Below, piece after piece: positions 15,395-25,442 of a stretch of 64,000 nucleotides of DNA. The DNA lies in contig NZ_MUXN01000028.1 in the NCBI RefSeq assembly GCF_001995215.1, positions 62,001 through 126,000 of the forward strand, given 5' to 3'. A program made the translations under genes and the position numbers. The stretch's first letter is position 1. Every line of letters starts with the position of its first letter. This stretch comes from Amycolatopsis azurea DSM 43854 (GTDB lineage Bacteria > Actinomycetota > Actinomycetes > Mycobacteriales > Pseudonocardiaceae). The notes beneath the pieces are model-generated. The model ran no database searches, was not told the origin of the DNA, and saw nothing but the letters and a program-made list of their open reading frames with translations.

Positions 15395-17071
15395 ATGGCC
15401 GAGTTCATCTACACCATGAAGAAGGTGCGCAAGACCGTCGGGGACAAGGTCATCCTCGACGACGTCAGCACCGCGTTCTACCCCGGCGCCAAGATCGGCG
15501 TGGTGGGGCCGAACGGCGCGGGTAAGTCCACCGTTCTGAAGATCATGGCGGGGATCGAGCAGGCCAGCAACGGCGAAGCCTTCCTCCAGCCTGGCGCCAG
15601 CGTCGGCATCCTCATGCAGGAGCCGGAGCTCAACGAGGCGAAGACCGTCCGCGAGAACGTCGAAGAGGGTCTCGGCGACATCAAGGTCAAGCTCAACCGC
15701 TTCAACGAGGTCGCCGAGCTGATGGCGACCGACTACAGCGACGAGCTGATGGAGGAGATGGGCAAGCTCCAGGAGGAGCTCGACCACGCCGACGCGTGGG
15801 AGATCGACTCCACGGTCGAACAGGCGATGGACGCCCTGCGCTGCCCGCCGCCGGACGAGCCGGTCACCCACCTCTCCGGGGGTGAGCGCCGCCGGGTCGC
15901 GCTGTGCAAGCTGCTCCTGTCCGCGCCCGACCTGCTGCTCCTCGACGAGCCCACCAACCATCTGGACGCCGAAAGCGTGCTGTGGCTGGAACAGTTCCTC
16001 GCGAACTACGCCGGCGCCGTCCTCGCCGTCACCCACGACCGGTACTTCCTGGACAACGTCGCGCAGTGGATCATGGAGCTCGACCGCGGCCGCGTCGTCG
16101 GCTACGAGGGCAACTACTCGACGTACCTGGAGAAGAAGCGCGAGCGCCTCGAGGTCCAGGGCAAGAAGGACGCCAAGCTCGCCAAGCGGCTGAAGTCCGA
16201 ACTCGATTGGGTCCGGTCCAACGCCAAGGCGCGCCAGACCAAGTCGCGGTCCCGGCTGGACCGCTACGAGGAGATGGCCGCGGAGGCGGACAAGCACCGC
16301 AAGCTCGACTTCGAAGAGATCCAGATCCCGCCGGGGCCCCGGCTGGGCAGCGTGGTCGTCGAGGTCGAGAAGCTGCGCAAGGGTTTCGACGACCGCGTGC
16401 TGATCGACGGGCTGTCGTTCGACCTGCCGCGCAACGGCATCGTCGGCGTGATCGGGCCGAACGGTGTCGGCAAGACGACCCTGTTCAAGACGATCGTCGG
16501 GCTCGAGGAGCCGGACGACGGCCGGGTCAAGATCGGCGAGACGGTCAAACTGTCCTATGTGGACCAGAACCGCGGCGGGATCGACCCGAAGAAGACGGTA
16601 TGGGAGGTGGTTTCGGACAAGCTGGACTACATCCACGTCGGGCAGACCGAAATGCCCTCGCGTGCCTACGTCAGCGCGTTCGGTTTCAAGGGTCCGGACC
16701 AGCAGAAGCCGGCGGGCGTGCTCTCCGGCGGTGAGCGCAACCGGCTGAACCTGGCGCTGACGCTCAAACAGGGCGGGAACCTGATCCTGCTCGACGAGCC
16801 GACGAACGACCTGGACGTCGAGACCCTGGGCTCGCTGGAAAACGCTCTCGAGCAGTTCCCCGGCTGCGCCGTGGTCATCTCGCACGACCGGTGGTTCCTC
16901 GACCGGGTCGCCACGCACATCCTCGCCTGGGAAGGCACCGACGAGAACCCCTCGCAATGGTTCTGGTTCGAAGGTAACTTCGAGGGCTACGAGAAGAACA
17001 AGGTCGAACGTCTCGGTGCCGAGGCGGCTCGTCCGCACCGCGTCACCCATCGCAAGCTGACCCGCGACTGA
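15395..17071 (+). CDS. ettA: ABC-F ATPase EttA (energy-dependent translational throttle)
   Basis: 558 residues, two ABC domains and no membrane segments. Domain 1 has Walker A GPNGAGKST (residues 39-46) and signature LSGGERRR. Domain 2 has GPNGVGKTT and LSGGERNR. A charged linker with many Lys/Arg (about residues 240-300) is the P-site-tRNA interaction motif of ABC-F proteins. EttA binds the ribosomal E site and gates early elongation according to ATP/ADP. Length and N-terminus (MAEFIYTMKKVRKTVGDKVI) are typical. Confidence 0.95.
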   Translation: MAEFIYTMKKVRKTVGDKVILDDVSTAFYPGAKIGVVGPNGAGKSTVLKIMAGIEQASNGEAFLQPGASVGILMQEPELNEAKTVRENVEEGLGDIKVKLNRFNEVAELMATDYSDELMEEMGKLQEELDHADAWEIDSTVEQAMDALRCPPPDEPVTHLSGGERRRVALCKLLLSAPDLLLLDEPTNHLDAESVLWLEQFLANYAGAVLAVTHDRYFLDNVAQWIMELDRGRVVGYEGNYSTYLEKKRERLEVQGKKDAKLAKRLKSELDWVRSNAKARQTKSRSRLDRYEEMAAEADKHRKLDFEEIQIPPGPRLGSVVVEVEKLRKGFDDRVLIDGLSFDLPRNGIVGVIGPNGVGKTTLFKTIVGLEEPDDGRVKIGETVKLSYVDQNRGGIDPKKTVWEVVSDKLDYIHVGQTEMPSRAYVSAFGFKGPDQQKPAGVLSGGERNRLNLALTLKQGGNLILLDEPTNDLDVETLGSLENALEQFPGCAVVISHDRWFLDRVATHILAWEGTDENPSQWFWFEGNFEGYEKNKVERLGAEAARPHRVTHRKLTRD

Positions 17072-17087
17072 GGGCCGGGGGTTCCCC

Positions 17088-19706
17088 GTGGAAGCCAGCA
17101 AGCGCCAACGGCCGGGCTCGCCCACCACCATGGTGGGTGGGCGGACGGCTGCCACCGGGGGAACCCTGTCCGCTGTCGGCAGGTTGATCGAACGTGCGGA
17201 CGCCCTGCACCTGAGGGCGCCCGAACTCGCCTTGGTCCTCGGGGAGCGCGCGGCCGCGCTCGCCGAGGCGGCCGGTGCCGACGAGCAGTGGATCCGCGCG
17301 GAAAGTCTCGTGGTGACCGCCCGGGTGCGGCTCGGTGGCCGTCCCCGGACGGTCGGCCGGGCGGTGGCCGCCCTGCGCGCCGCCGAGCACGCGGGCTACG
17401 GCGACATCGCCGCACGGCTGAGGATCGACCTGGCGGTCTGCGCGCGCAGTGTCGGCGTCCCGCTGACCGGGCTGGCCGCCCTGCGGCCGCTGCTGGCGGA
17501 TCCGGCGGTCTCACCGGCGCACCGGGCCGAGGCGTTGTGTCACCTCGTCGGCTGCCTGGCGCAGTTCGGCCGCAAGGCGGAACTGGACCGGGCGCTGGCC
17601 GAGGCGGACAAGCTCGTGCTCGGCGACGGCTCGATGACGGCGGATTCGCAGCTGCTGATCCGCGCGATGCTGCGGGTCGGCGTGTCGGCGCACCGTCGGC
17701 GGCACGGGGATCTGACGTCGGCCGCCGACGCGGCGCGGACCGGGCTGGGCATGCTCGAAAAGCTCGGAAACCCTGACGACGACGGAGGTCTCGTCCGGAT
17801 CAGGCTGATCCTGCACCTCGTCTGCACGTTGCTGGACCGGGGCGACACGGAAATGGCGATGGAGGTCGCGCAGCCGATCCTCGACGCGCCCGTCCGGGCC
17901 GCCGGGATCGCGCCCGCCGCGTGGCTGCGGCTGGCGGTGGCCACCCGTGTCCTGCTGCCCGCTGGATCCGGGGAAGCCGCGGGCATGCTCGTCCGCGAGT
18001 CGGTCGCCGGTACCGAGGACCACAATCTCCACGCCCTCACGGCACGGCTGTGGCTGGAGCTCGCGCAGATCGAGGAACGGCTCGGCCGGGCCGAGGAGGC
18101 CATCGGCTGCCTGCACCGTTCGCGTGCCGCCGAGCATCTGCACGCCCGTGCACGCAGGCAAGCGTGCAACGTGCTGGTCGGCGAGTTCGGTGCGGCCGAG
18201 AACGCCGCCGTCGATCTCGACGACGTCCTGCGGGCGGTCGCCTCGCGGCCAACCCCCGCGCCGGTTCCGGCCCCCGCACCTGTGCCCGCTCCGGCTCCCG
18301 CGCCGGAGTCGACAGAGGTGACCGCGGTGATGGCGGCGATCGACGTGGCACCGCCGAAGCGGGCCGCCGCCGAGCCGCCGGTTCGTCACGAGCCGCCGCA
18401 ACAGCCGGTGCGGCAAACCCGGCAGACCCGGCAGCCGGAACCCGCGCCGGTGCGGCACGCTCCGGTCGAGCCTCCGCGTCCCGCCGTGCCCCCGCGTCCG
18501 GCTGAGCCTCCTGCGGCACGGGTCGCGGAGCAGCCGGTCGTGGAAAAGAAGGCCGAGGCGCCCGTACTCAAGCCGCCGTCCCGTCCTGAGCCGGTTCAGG
18601 AAGTCGCGGCGTCCGACAGCGACTGGCGTCGCCGGGTGCCGAAGAAACCCCGGCAACCCAAGCCGACGATCAGGTTCGAGCCCAAGGCCGAACCCGCCGC
18701 ACCGAAACTGATGCCGCCGAAACCGGAGCCCGCACCGCGTTCCGCGCCGGCGCCGAGTCCGGAACCGAAGCCCGTGGGACGACGCCGCCGGGAGGAACCC
18801 CCGGTCCGCGAAACCCCCGCGGCTCACGAGGTCGTGCCTCAGGACCCCGCGGTCGCCCGGCTGGACACCACCCCGGCCCCGGTCGCCCGGCGGCGGCCCG
18901 AGGTGCCCGTCCGGTACGAGGAGCCGGTGCCCGCACCGATTCCGGAACCCGCTGCTCCGGAACCTGTTGTCCCGGAACTGCTTCTGGCCCCCGAACCGGC
19001 GGCCGAACCCCGGTCGCGGACGACCGTGGAGCCCGAGCCTCCGCGTCCGCCCGGTACCGCCGCACCGTTGTGGGAGAGCGACGAATGGGCGGCCGAAGAA
19101 CGGAGCCGCCGGTCCGCCACGCCCGCTTCGCGCAAGACCAGGCACGACGCCGAACATGGTTCCGTCGCGGCGAAATCGGTGCTGGACCGGCTCGGGATCT
19201 CGAGCACCGGTGGTGGCCGTGGCCGCCGCCGCGCGGACGCCGCCGATCCCGTGCATCACGAGCCCGCTCCGGATGAGCATGCCGAGCCCACCGGCGCCCG
19301 CCTGGAGCCGCCTCCGGTCGAGTACGCCGAACCCGCCGTCCCGCTCGCGCCGCCGCCTCGGGAAGACCCGCCGCCGTCGTACGACGGCGGACCCGGTGAG
19401 AGCGCCAAGGAAGAGGTCGCGGATCCGTGGCTTCCGCGCCTGCGGATGCCGCCCGCGCTGGACCCGCTCACCGACACCGGCTCCTGGCGGCCGGTCACCC
19501 CGTTCCCGGAGAGCTACGCGCGTGCGATCGCGGAGGACGAGCCGCCGCCGGACGCCGGTCTCGCCGATCTGCTCGCCCGTGCGCTCGCCGAGCACCAGGC
19601 GGGAACGGCGAGTGCCGCCGCGCTCGTGAAGCAGCTCGGCTCGCAGGACTCGGGAAAGCGTCCGGTCAACGGTCACGACCGGCACCGCACCAACGGAAGC
19701 GACTGA
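17088..19706 (+). CDS. Large TPR-like protein with Pro-rich disordered C-terminus
   Basis: 872 residues. The first 385 are Ala/Leu-rich helical pairs resembling tetratricopeptide repeats (for example ALCHLVGCLAQFGRKAELDR and WLELAQIEERLGRAEEAI). From about 385 to 800 the chain is dominated by Pro, Glu, Ala and Arg (PAPVPAPAPVPAP runs), clearly disordered. A short ordered end follows (WLPRLRMPPALDPLTDTGSW). No signal or membrane segment. GTG 17088 lies 16 nt after ettA, so it is probably co-transcribed with it. I do not recognise a named family. Between ettA and gdh it breaks the order I remember from mycobacteria. A scaffold role is possible but unproven. Confidence 0.75.
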   Translation: MEASKRQRPGSPTTMVGGRTAATGGTLSAVGRLIERADALHLRAPELALVLGERAAALAEAAGADEQWIRAESLVVTARVRLGGRPRTVGRAVAALRAAEHAGYGDIAARLRIDLAVCARSVGVPLTGLAALRPLLADPAVSPAHRAEALCHLVGCLAQFGRKAELDRALAEADKLVLGDGSMTADSQLLIRAMLRVGVSAHRRRHGDLTSAADAARTGLGMLEKLGNPDDDGGLVRIRLILHLVCTLLDRGDTEMAMEVAQPILDAPVRAAGIAPAAWLRLAVATRVLLPAGSGEAAGMLVRESVAGTEDHNLHALTARLWLELAQIEERLGRAEEAIGCLHRSRAAEHLHARARRQACNVLVGEFGAAENAAVDLDDVLRAVASRPTPAPVPAPAPVPAPAPAPESTEVTAVMAAIDVAPPKRAAAEPPVRHEPPQQPVRQTRQTRQPEPAPVRHAPVEPPRPAVPPRPAEPPAARVAEQPVVEKKAEAPVLKPPSRPEPVQEVAASDSDWRRRVPKKPRQPKPTIRFEPKAEPAAPKLMPPKPEPAPRSAPAPSPEPKPVGRRRREEPPVRETPAAHEVVPQDPAVARLDTTPAPVARRRPEVPVRYEEPVPAPIPEPAAPEPVVPELLLAPEPAAEPRSRTTVEPEPPRPPGTAAPLWESDEWAAEERSRRSATPASRKTRHDAEHGSVAAKSVLDRLGISSTGGGRGRRRADAADPVHHEPAPDEHAEPTGARLEPPPVEYAEPAVPLAPPPREDPPPSYDGGPGESAKEEVADPWLPRLRMPPALDPLTDTGSWRPVTPFPESYARAIAEDEPPPDAGLADLLARALAEHQAGTASAAALVKQLGSQDSGKRPVNGHDRHRTNGSD

Positions 19707-20049
19707 CCGCGCGATAGCAAAGGTCCCTTGCTGCGCCTCGGTGAGAGCCGAAGGTGTCTTGAACGATTCAGCAGGCCGGGCGGGATCGCTTGTCGTGTCC
19801 TCGCGCGGCAATGGGTGCTGGTCACCCCGGTGCGGTGGTCTGCGGGAAGGCCCGGACAGACCGTCGATGTGACCGGCGAGTAGCTGAACCGATCACGGCG
19901 ATTCCGGCATCTGAGCAGGGAAATCTTCGACGGACGGGAATGACCCGGCCTTGTGGAGCCGTCAGTCCGGAGCTGTAGGTTGGGTCTGGGCCGGTACAGA
20001 GTCGTGCCGGTCGCGGTGTCAATCTCGCTACTGTGGAGAGTTGCCTCAA
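19707..20049. other. Intergenic region upstream of gdh
   Basis: 343 nt. Near 19716-19732 there is a weak hairpin (AGCAAAGG tc CCTTGCT with a bulge) that may terminate the upstream gene. No RNA gene or short coding frame is evident. The gdh promoter elements sit at the right end. Confidence 0.4.
20029..20034 (+). promoter_or_regulatory. Possible gdh -10 element (TACTGT)
   Basis: TACTGT fits TANNNT and lies just before GGAGAG (20035-20040), the ribosome-binding site 9 nt upstream of the gdh ATG. A start a few bases on would give a very short leader containing little more than that site. No clear -35 is visible. Confidence 0.3.
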
Positions 20050-23000
20050 ATGAGCTCGACGGGAGTCTCGTCCCTGCCCGGAAAAGATGTCGGCACCGAG
20101 GATGGCGCCCGGCGCCGGTCGGTGAACCCGGAGCAGATCCGGGACGACCTGATCGACGCCGCCGCGGCGTACGCCCCGGAGATCGGCGACCTGATCCGCC
20201 TGTACTACCGGCACATCCCGGCCGAAGAGATTCTCGGTGACGACCCGGTCGACCTCGTCGGCGCCGTCCGTTCGCACCTGCAGCTGGCGAAGGACCGGAT
20301 GCCCGGCCGCCCCGCGGTGCGGCTGCTGAACCCGACGGGCCCCGAAGACGGCTGGACGCGTGAGGCCACCGTCGTGCAGGTCGTCACGGACGACATGCCG
20401 TACCTGGTGGATTCCGTCGCGGCCGAGTTCGCGCGGGACGGGGTGCAGGTGCAGCGCATCGTGCACCCGATCGTCGTGGTGAGCCGTGATCTGACCGGTG
20501 AGCTGCTGGAGGTCCACCCGGACGCCGACCCGGCGGATCCGCCGTCGAACTCCGCGGCCGAGTCGTGGATGTACATCGAGATCGACCTGGTGACCGACCC
20601 GAACCGGGCCCGCGAGCTGGACAACCGGCTGTCGTCGGTGCTGGGCGATGTGCGTGAGGTCGTCGAGGACACCGACAAGATGGCGGAGACCGCGCGCCGT
20701 CTCGCCGACGAGCTGGACGAGAACCCGCCGCGGCTGTCCGCGGGCGAGATCGCCGAAGGTGCCCGGCTGCTGCGCTGGCTCGCCGACGGTCACTTCACCT
20801 TCCTCGGCTACCGCCGCTACGAGCTGATCGACAACCCGCACCCGGACAGCGACGAGCCCGCCCTGCGCGCGGTGCTCGCCAGCGGGCTGGGTGTGCTGCG
20901 CCAGGACAGCCTGGCCGCCCGAAGCCTCACCGCCGGTCCCGACACGGCGGCGTCCGCGCTCGCGCCGACGCTGCTGGTGCTGACCCAGGCGAGCGCGCCG
21001 TCCACCGTGCACCGCCCGGTGTACCCGTACTACGTCGGCGTGAAAACGTTCGACGACAAGGGAAACGTCACCGGCGAGCACCGCTTCCTCGGCATGTTCA
21101 CCACCACCGCCCTGCACGAGAACGTGCTGGACATCCCGGTGGTCTGCAACCGGGTCCGCGAGGTCATCCACCGCGCCGGCTTCCCGATGGAGTCCTTCTC
21201 CGGCCAGCGGATGCTCGAAGTGCTGCAGAACTGGCCGCGCGCGGACCTGTTCTCGGCCGACACCGACTCGCTGTACTCGACGACGACGGGCGCGATCACG
21301 CTGTCGGATCGCAGACGGCTGCGCCTGTTCCTGCGCCGCGACCCGTACGGCCGCTTCTACTCCTGCCTCGTGTACCTCCCGCGTGACCGCTACACGACCC
21401 GTTCGCGGCTCGCGATGCAGGAGGTCCTGCTCGAAGAACTCGAAGGCACGCAACTCGAGTACAGCGCGCGTATCGGCGAGACCGTGCTCGCGCAGGTGCA
21501 CTTCATCGTGCACACCGATCCGTCGCAGCGGTCCGAACCGGACACCCTGCGCATCCAGGAACGGCTCAACGAAGCCGTCCGCAGCTGGGACGACCGGATG
21601 GTCGAGGCGATCCTCGCCGAGCGCCGCGAGCGCGCCGGGGACAGCGGCGTCGCGATCGGCCTGCTGGGCGAGGAGTCCGCGGGTGAACAGGGCCAGCGGT
21701 TCGCCGCGGTGTTCCCCGAGGGCTACAAGGAGGACTTCACCGCGCTCGAAGCGCTCGCGGACCTCCGCGCCCTGGAGTCGCTGACCGACGAGGGTGACCT
21801 GTCGCTGTCGTTCTACCTGCCCGCCGACGCCGAGGCGGGGGAGCGGCGCTTCAAGCTGTACCTGCGCGGCGAGGGTGTCACCCTCTCCCAGGTGCTCCCG
21901 GTCCTCCAGCGGATGGGCGTCGAGGTCGTCGACGAGCGACCGTACGAATTGCGCCGCGAGGACGGCGGCCGGTCCTGGATCTACGACTTCGGCCTGCTGA
22001 TCGACCCGCAGGTCCTCGACCACGCGGACCACGACCTCCGCACCCGCTTCCAGGACGCCTTCCACGCCGCCTGGCGCGGCGACTGCGAGATCGACGGCTT
22101 CAACGGTCTCGTCCTGCGCGCCGGGCTCACCTGGCGCCAGGCGGCCATCCTGCGCGCCTACTCGCGGTACCTGCGCCAGACGAAGATCCCGTTCTCGCAG
22201 GAGTACATCGAGAACACCGTCCTCGCGCACACCGACATCGCCACCGCGCTGGTGCGGCTGTTCGAGACCCGCTTCGACCTCTCTCTCGGCGACGAGGTCC
22301 GCGCGTCGCAGGCCGATCAGCTCACCACCGAGATCGGCAGGCTGGTCGACGAGGTGACCAGCCTCGACGAGGACCGGATCCTGCGACGGCTGATGGCGGT
22401 CATCCTCGCCACGCTGCGCACGAACTACCACGTCACCGACGAGAACGGGAACGCCCGCCAGTACCTGGCGCTCAAGCTCGACCCGAGCGCGGTGCCCGAG
22501 CTGCCCGAGCCGCGGCCGAAGTACGAGATCTTCGTGTACTCGCCCCGCATCGAGGGTGTGCACCTGCGCTTCGGCGACGTCGCGCGCGGTGGCCTGCGGT
22601 GGTCCGACCGCCGGGAGGACTTCCGCACGGAGATCCTCGGCCTCGTCAAGGCGCAGGCGGTCAAGAACGCGGTCATCGTGCCGGTCGGCGCGAAGGGCGG
22701 TTTCGTCGTGAAGCGCCCGCCGACGGCCACCGGTGACCCGGGCCTGGACCGCGACGCGCAGCTGAACGAGGGCATCGCCTGCTACCGGATGTTCATCTCC
22801 GGCCTGCTGGACGTGACCGACAACCGCGTCGAGGGCAAGACCGTCCCGGCGCCGGGTGTGGTCCGCCACGACGGCGACGACAGCTACCTCGTGGTCGCCG
22901 CGGACAAGGGCACCGCGAAGTTCTCCGACATCGCGAACGAGGTCTCGGCGAACTACCGGTTCTGGCTCGGCGACGCCTTCGCCTCCGGCGGCTCGGTCGG

Positions 23001-25023
23001 CTACGACCACAAGGCCATGGGCATCACCGCGAAGGGTGCCTGGGAGAGCGTCAAGCGCAACTTCCGCGAGCTGGGCAAGGACACCCAGACCGAGGACTTC
23101 ACCGTCGTCGGCATCGGCGACATGATGGGTGACGTCTTCGGCAACGGCATGCTGCTCTCCGAGCACATCCGCCTGGTGGCCGCGTTCAACCACCTGCACA
23201 TCTTCCTCGACCCGACCCCGGATTCGGCGAGTTCGTACGCCGAGCGACGGCGGCTGTTCGACCTGCCGCGGTCGTCGTGGGAGGACTACGACCGCTCGCT
23301 GATCAGCGAAGGCGGCGGCATCTACTCGCGGTCGGCGAAGACGATCCCGTTGAGCCCGCAGGTCCGCGAGGCGCTCGGGCTCGCCGATGACGTCACCTCG
23401 CTGGCGCCGAACGACCTCATGCAGGCGATCCTGCTGGCGCCGGTCGAACTGCTGTGGAACGGCGGCATCGGCACCTACGTCAAGGCCGAGCGCGAGAGCC
23501 ACGCGGACGCGGGCGACAAGGCCAACGACGCCTTGCGCGTCAACGGGAACCAGCTCCGCGTCAAGGTCGTCGGCGAGGGCGGGAACCTGGGGCTGACCCA
23601 GCTCGGCCGGATCGAGTTCGCCCGCGCGGGCGGCAAGATCAACACCGACGCGCTCGACAACTCCGCCGGCGTCGACTGCTCCGACCACGAGGTCAACATC
23701 AAGATCCTGCTGGACCACCTGGTCTCGACCGGATCGCTGGGCGCCGAGCGGCGCAACGAGCTGCTCGAGCAGATGACCGACGAGGTCGGCGAGCTGGTGC
23801 TGGCCGACAACTACCGGCAGAACGCCGTGCTCGGCGTCAGCCGGGCGCACGCCGGGCCGATGGTCTCGGTGCACCAGCGGCTCGTCGCGGCACTGGTCGC
23901 GAAGGGCGCCTTCGACCGCAAGCTCGAAGCGCTGCCGAGTTCGGCGGAGTTCCGTGCGCTGGAGAAGGCGGGCGAAGGCCTCACATCGCCGGAGCTGGCG
24001 ACGCTGCTCGCGCACGTCAAGCTCGACCTCAAGGACGAGCTGCTGGCGAGCGAACTGCCGGACTCCGAGGTGTTCTCGCGCCGTCTGCCCGAGTACTTCC
24101 CGAAGCCGCTTCGGGAGCAGTTCGGCGACGCGATCTTCCAGCACCCGCTGAAGCGCGAGATCATCACGACGATGGTGGCCAACGAGGTCGTCGACGGCGC
24201 CGGGATCTCCTACGTCTTCCGGCTGATGGAGGAGATGAACGCGACCGCGACCGACGCCGTCCGCGCGTACGCCGTGGTCACCCACGTCTACGACCTGCCC
24301 TCGCTGTGGGCGCAGATCGACGCGCTGGACAACGTCGTGCCGACCGAGGTCGCGGACGAGATGATGCTGGAGACCCGCAGGCTGCTGGACCGGGCCGCGC
24401 GCTGGTTCCTCACCAACCGGCCGCAGCCCCTCGCGCCGCTCGCCGAGATCAACCGGTTCGGCCGGGTCGTCGGCGAGATGGCGCCGCGCGCGCACGAACT
24501 GCTTCGCGGTGTCGAGTGCGCTTCGGTGGACGCGAACACCGAGCGGCTGATCGGGAAGGGTGTCCCGGCCGAACTGGCCGAGCGCGTGGCGCTCCTGCTG
24601 CACACCTTCGGCCTGCTCGACGTCACCGACGTCGCGGAGCTGGCCGAGCAGCAGGTGGGGATCGACGCGGTGCACACCCCGGCGGATACCGCGGGTCTGT
24701 ATTACGCGCTTTCCGATCACCTCGGCATCGACAAGATGCTGACGTCGATCAGCGGTCTTGAACGTGGCAACCGCTGGCACGCGCTCGCGCGGCTGGCGCT
24801 GCGGGACGACGTCTACGGGTCGCTGCGGGCGATCACGCTGGACGCGTTGCGGCACAGCGATTCGGACACCGACCCGGACGAGAAGATCGTTCACTGGGAG
24901 AAGACGAACGCTTCGCGGTTGCAGCGGGCCCGGGTCGCGCTGGACGAGATCAGCCAGTCCGGCAAGCTCGACCTGGCGACGCTGTCGGTGGCGGCGAGGC
25001 AGATCCGGAGCACGGTGAGGTAG
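20050..25023 (+). CDS. gdh: NAD-specific glutamate dehydrogenase, large (GDH-180) type
   Basis: 1657 residues, the usual size of the 180-kDa bacterial family. Interconverts glutamate with 2-oxoglutarate and ammonia using NAD in the cytoplasm. A long N-terminal regulatory part (to about residue 700) is followed by the catalytic core: RGGLRWSDRREDFRTEILGL, AVKNAVIVPVGAKGGFVVKR with the substrate-binding lysines, and VVGIGDMMGDVFGNGMLLS of the NAD domain. ATG 20050 is chosen because GGAGAG precedes it. Mycobacterial homologues are controlled by PknG through GarA; neither gene is here. A thioesterase gene starts on the last base of its stop codon. Confidence 0.93.
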   Translation: MSSTGVSSLPGKDVGTEDGARRRSVNPEQIRDDLIDAAAAYAPEIGDLIRLYYRHIPAEEILGDDPVDLVGAVRSHLQLAKDRMPGRPAVRLLNPTGPEDGWTREATVVQVVTDDMPYLVDSVAAEFARDGVQVQRIVHPIVVVSRDLTGELLEVHPDADPADPPSNSAAESWMYIEIDLVTDPNRARELDNRLSSVLGDVREVVEDTDKMAETARRLADELDENPPRLSAGEIAEGARLLRWLADGHFTFLGYRRYELIDNPHPDSDEPALRAVLASGLGVLRQDSLAARSLTAGPDTAASALAPTLLVLTQASAPSTVHRPVYPYYVGVKTFDDKGNVTGEHRFLGMFTTTALHENVLDIPVVCNRVREVIHRAGFPMESFSGQRMLEVLQNWPRADLFSADTDSLYSTTTGAITLSDRRRLRLFLRRDPYGRFYSCLVYLPRDRYTTRSRLAMQEVLLEELEGTQLEYSARIGETVLAQVHFIVHTDPSQRSEPDTLRIQERLNEAVRSWDDRMVEAILAERRERAGDSGVAIGLLGEESAGEQGQRFAAVFPEGYKEDFTALEALADLRALESLTDEGDLSLSFYLPADAEAGERRFKLYLRGEGVTLSQVLPVLQRMGVEVVDERPYELRREDGGRSWIYDFGLLIDPQVLDHADHDLRTRFQDAFHAAWRGDCEIDGFNGLVLRAGLTWRQAAILRAYSRYLRQTKIPFSQEYIENTVLAHTDIATALVRLFETRFDLSLGDEVRASQADQLTTEIGRLVDEVTSLDEDRILRRLMAVILATLRTNYHVTDENGNARQYLALKLDPSAVPELPEPRPKYEIFVYSPRIEGVHLRFGDVARGGLRWSDRREDFRTEILGLVKAQAVKNAVIVPVGAKGGFVVKRPPTATGDPGLDRDAQLNEGIACYRMFISGLLDVTDNRVEGKTVPAPGVVRHDGDDSYLVVAADKGTAKFSDIANEVSANYRFWLGDAFASGGSVGYDHKAMGITAKGAWESVKRNFRELGKDTQTEDFTVVGIGDMMGDVFGNGMLLSEHIRLVAAFNHLHIFLDPTPDSASSYAERRRLFDLPRSSWEDYDRSLISEGGGIYSRSAKTIPLSPQVREALGLADDVTSLAPNDLMQAILLAPVELLWNGGIGTYVKAERESHADAGDKANDALRVNGNQLRVKVVGEGGNLGLTQLGRIEFARAGGKINTDALDNSAGVDCSDHEVNIKILLDHLVSTGSLGAERRNELLEQMTDEVGELVLADNYRQNAVLGVSRAHAGPMVSVHQRLVAALVAKGAFDRKLEALPSSAEFRALEKAGEGLTSPELATLLAHVKLDLKDELLASELPDSEVFSRRLPEYFPKPLREQFGDAIFQHPLKREIITTMVANEVVDGAGISYVFRLMEEMNATATDAVRAYAVVTHVYDLPSLWAQIDALDNVVPTEVADEMMLETRRLLDRAARWFLTNRPQPLAPLAEINRFGRVVGEMAPRAHELLRGVECASVDANTERLIGKGVPAELAERVALLLHTFGLLDVTDVAELAEQQVGIDAVHTPADTAGLYYALSDHLGIDKMLTSISGLERGNRWHALARLALRDDVYGSLRAITLDALRHSDSDTDPDEKIVHWEKTNASRLQRARVALDEISQSGKLDLATLSVAARQIRSTVR

Positions 25024-25442
25024 TGAGCTACATTTCCCTGATCCGGCCACGCTGGTCGGATATGGACGTCTACGGGCACGTCAACCACGCGAACCTGGTG
25101 ACCCTGCTCGAAGAGGCACGGATCCCCCTGCTGTTCGGGGACGCCGTCCGCGCGGGGCTCACCGAACTGCCCAAGGGCATCGTGGTGGTGAAGCTGGCCG
25201 TCCATTACCGTTCGCCGATCGTGGTGTCCGATCAGGACATCCGGGTGGAGATCTCGTTGAAGGACTTGAAGCACGCCAGCTTCACCCTCGGCTACCGGGT
25301 ACACGCCGGGCCTGCCGAGGCCGACAAGGTCGCGGTCACCGCGGAGACGGTGCTCGCACCGTTCGACACCGGGTCCGAGCGGCCCCGGCGGCTGACCGAG
25401 GACGAACGCGCCTTCCTGGAGAAGGGGTTCGCGGATGCCTGA
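25023..25442 (+). CDS. Acyl-CoA thioesterase (4HBT hotdog family)
   Basis: 139 residues, single hotdog domain. The catalytic segment PRWSDMDVYGHVNHANLV (residues 9-26) carries the family aspartate and the G-H-V-N motif; the central strand is KLAVHYRSPI. It should hydrolyse an acyl-CoA in the cytoplasm; the substrate is unknown. Its GTG overlaps the gdh stop by one base and its end overlaps the next gene by 8 nt, so the three are translationally coupled. The corresponding genes are adjacent in M. tuberculosis (Rv2476c-Rv2475c-Rv2474c, from memory). Confidence 0.88.
   Translation: MSYISLIRPRWSDMDVYGHVNHANLVTLLEEARIPLLFGDAVRAGLTELPKGIVVVKLAVHYRSPIVVSDQDIRVEISLKDLKHASFTLGYRVHAGPAEADKVAVTAETVLAPFDTGSERPRRLTEDERAFLEKGFADA

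Noticed and set aside
19822..25050. A 1742-codon open frame on the minus strand
   Set aside because: It is antisense to gdh, has biased, low-complexity composition and no recognisable motif; a GC-rich shadow of a real gene.
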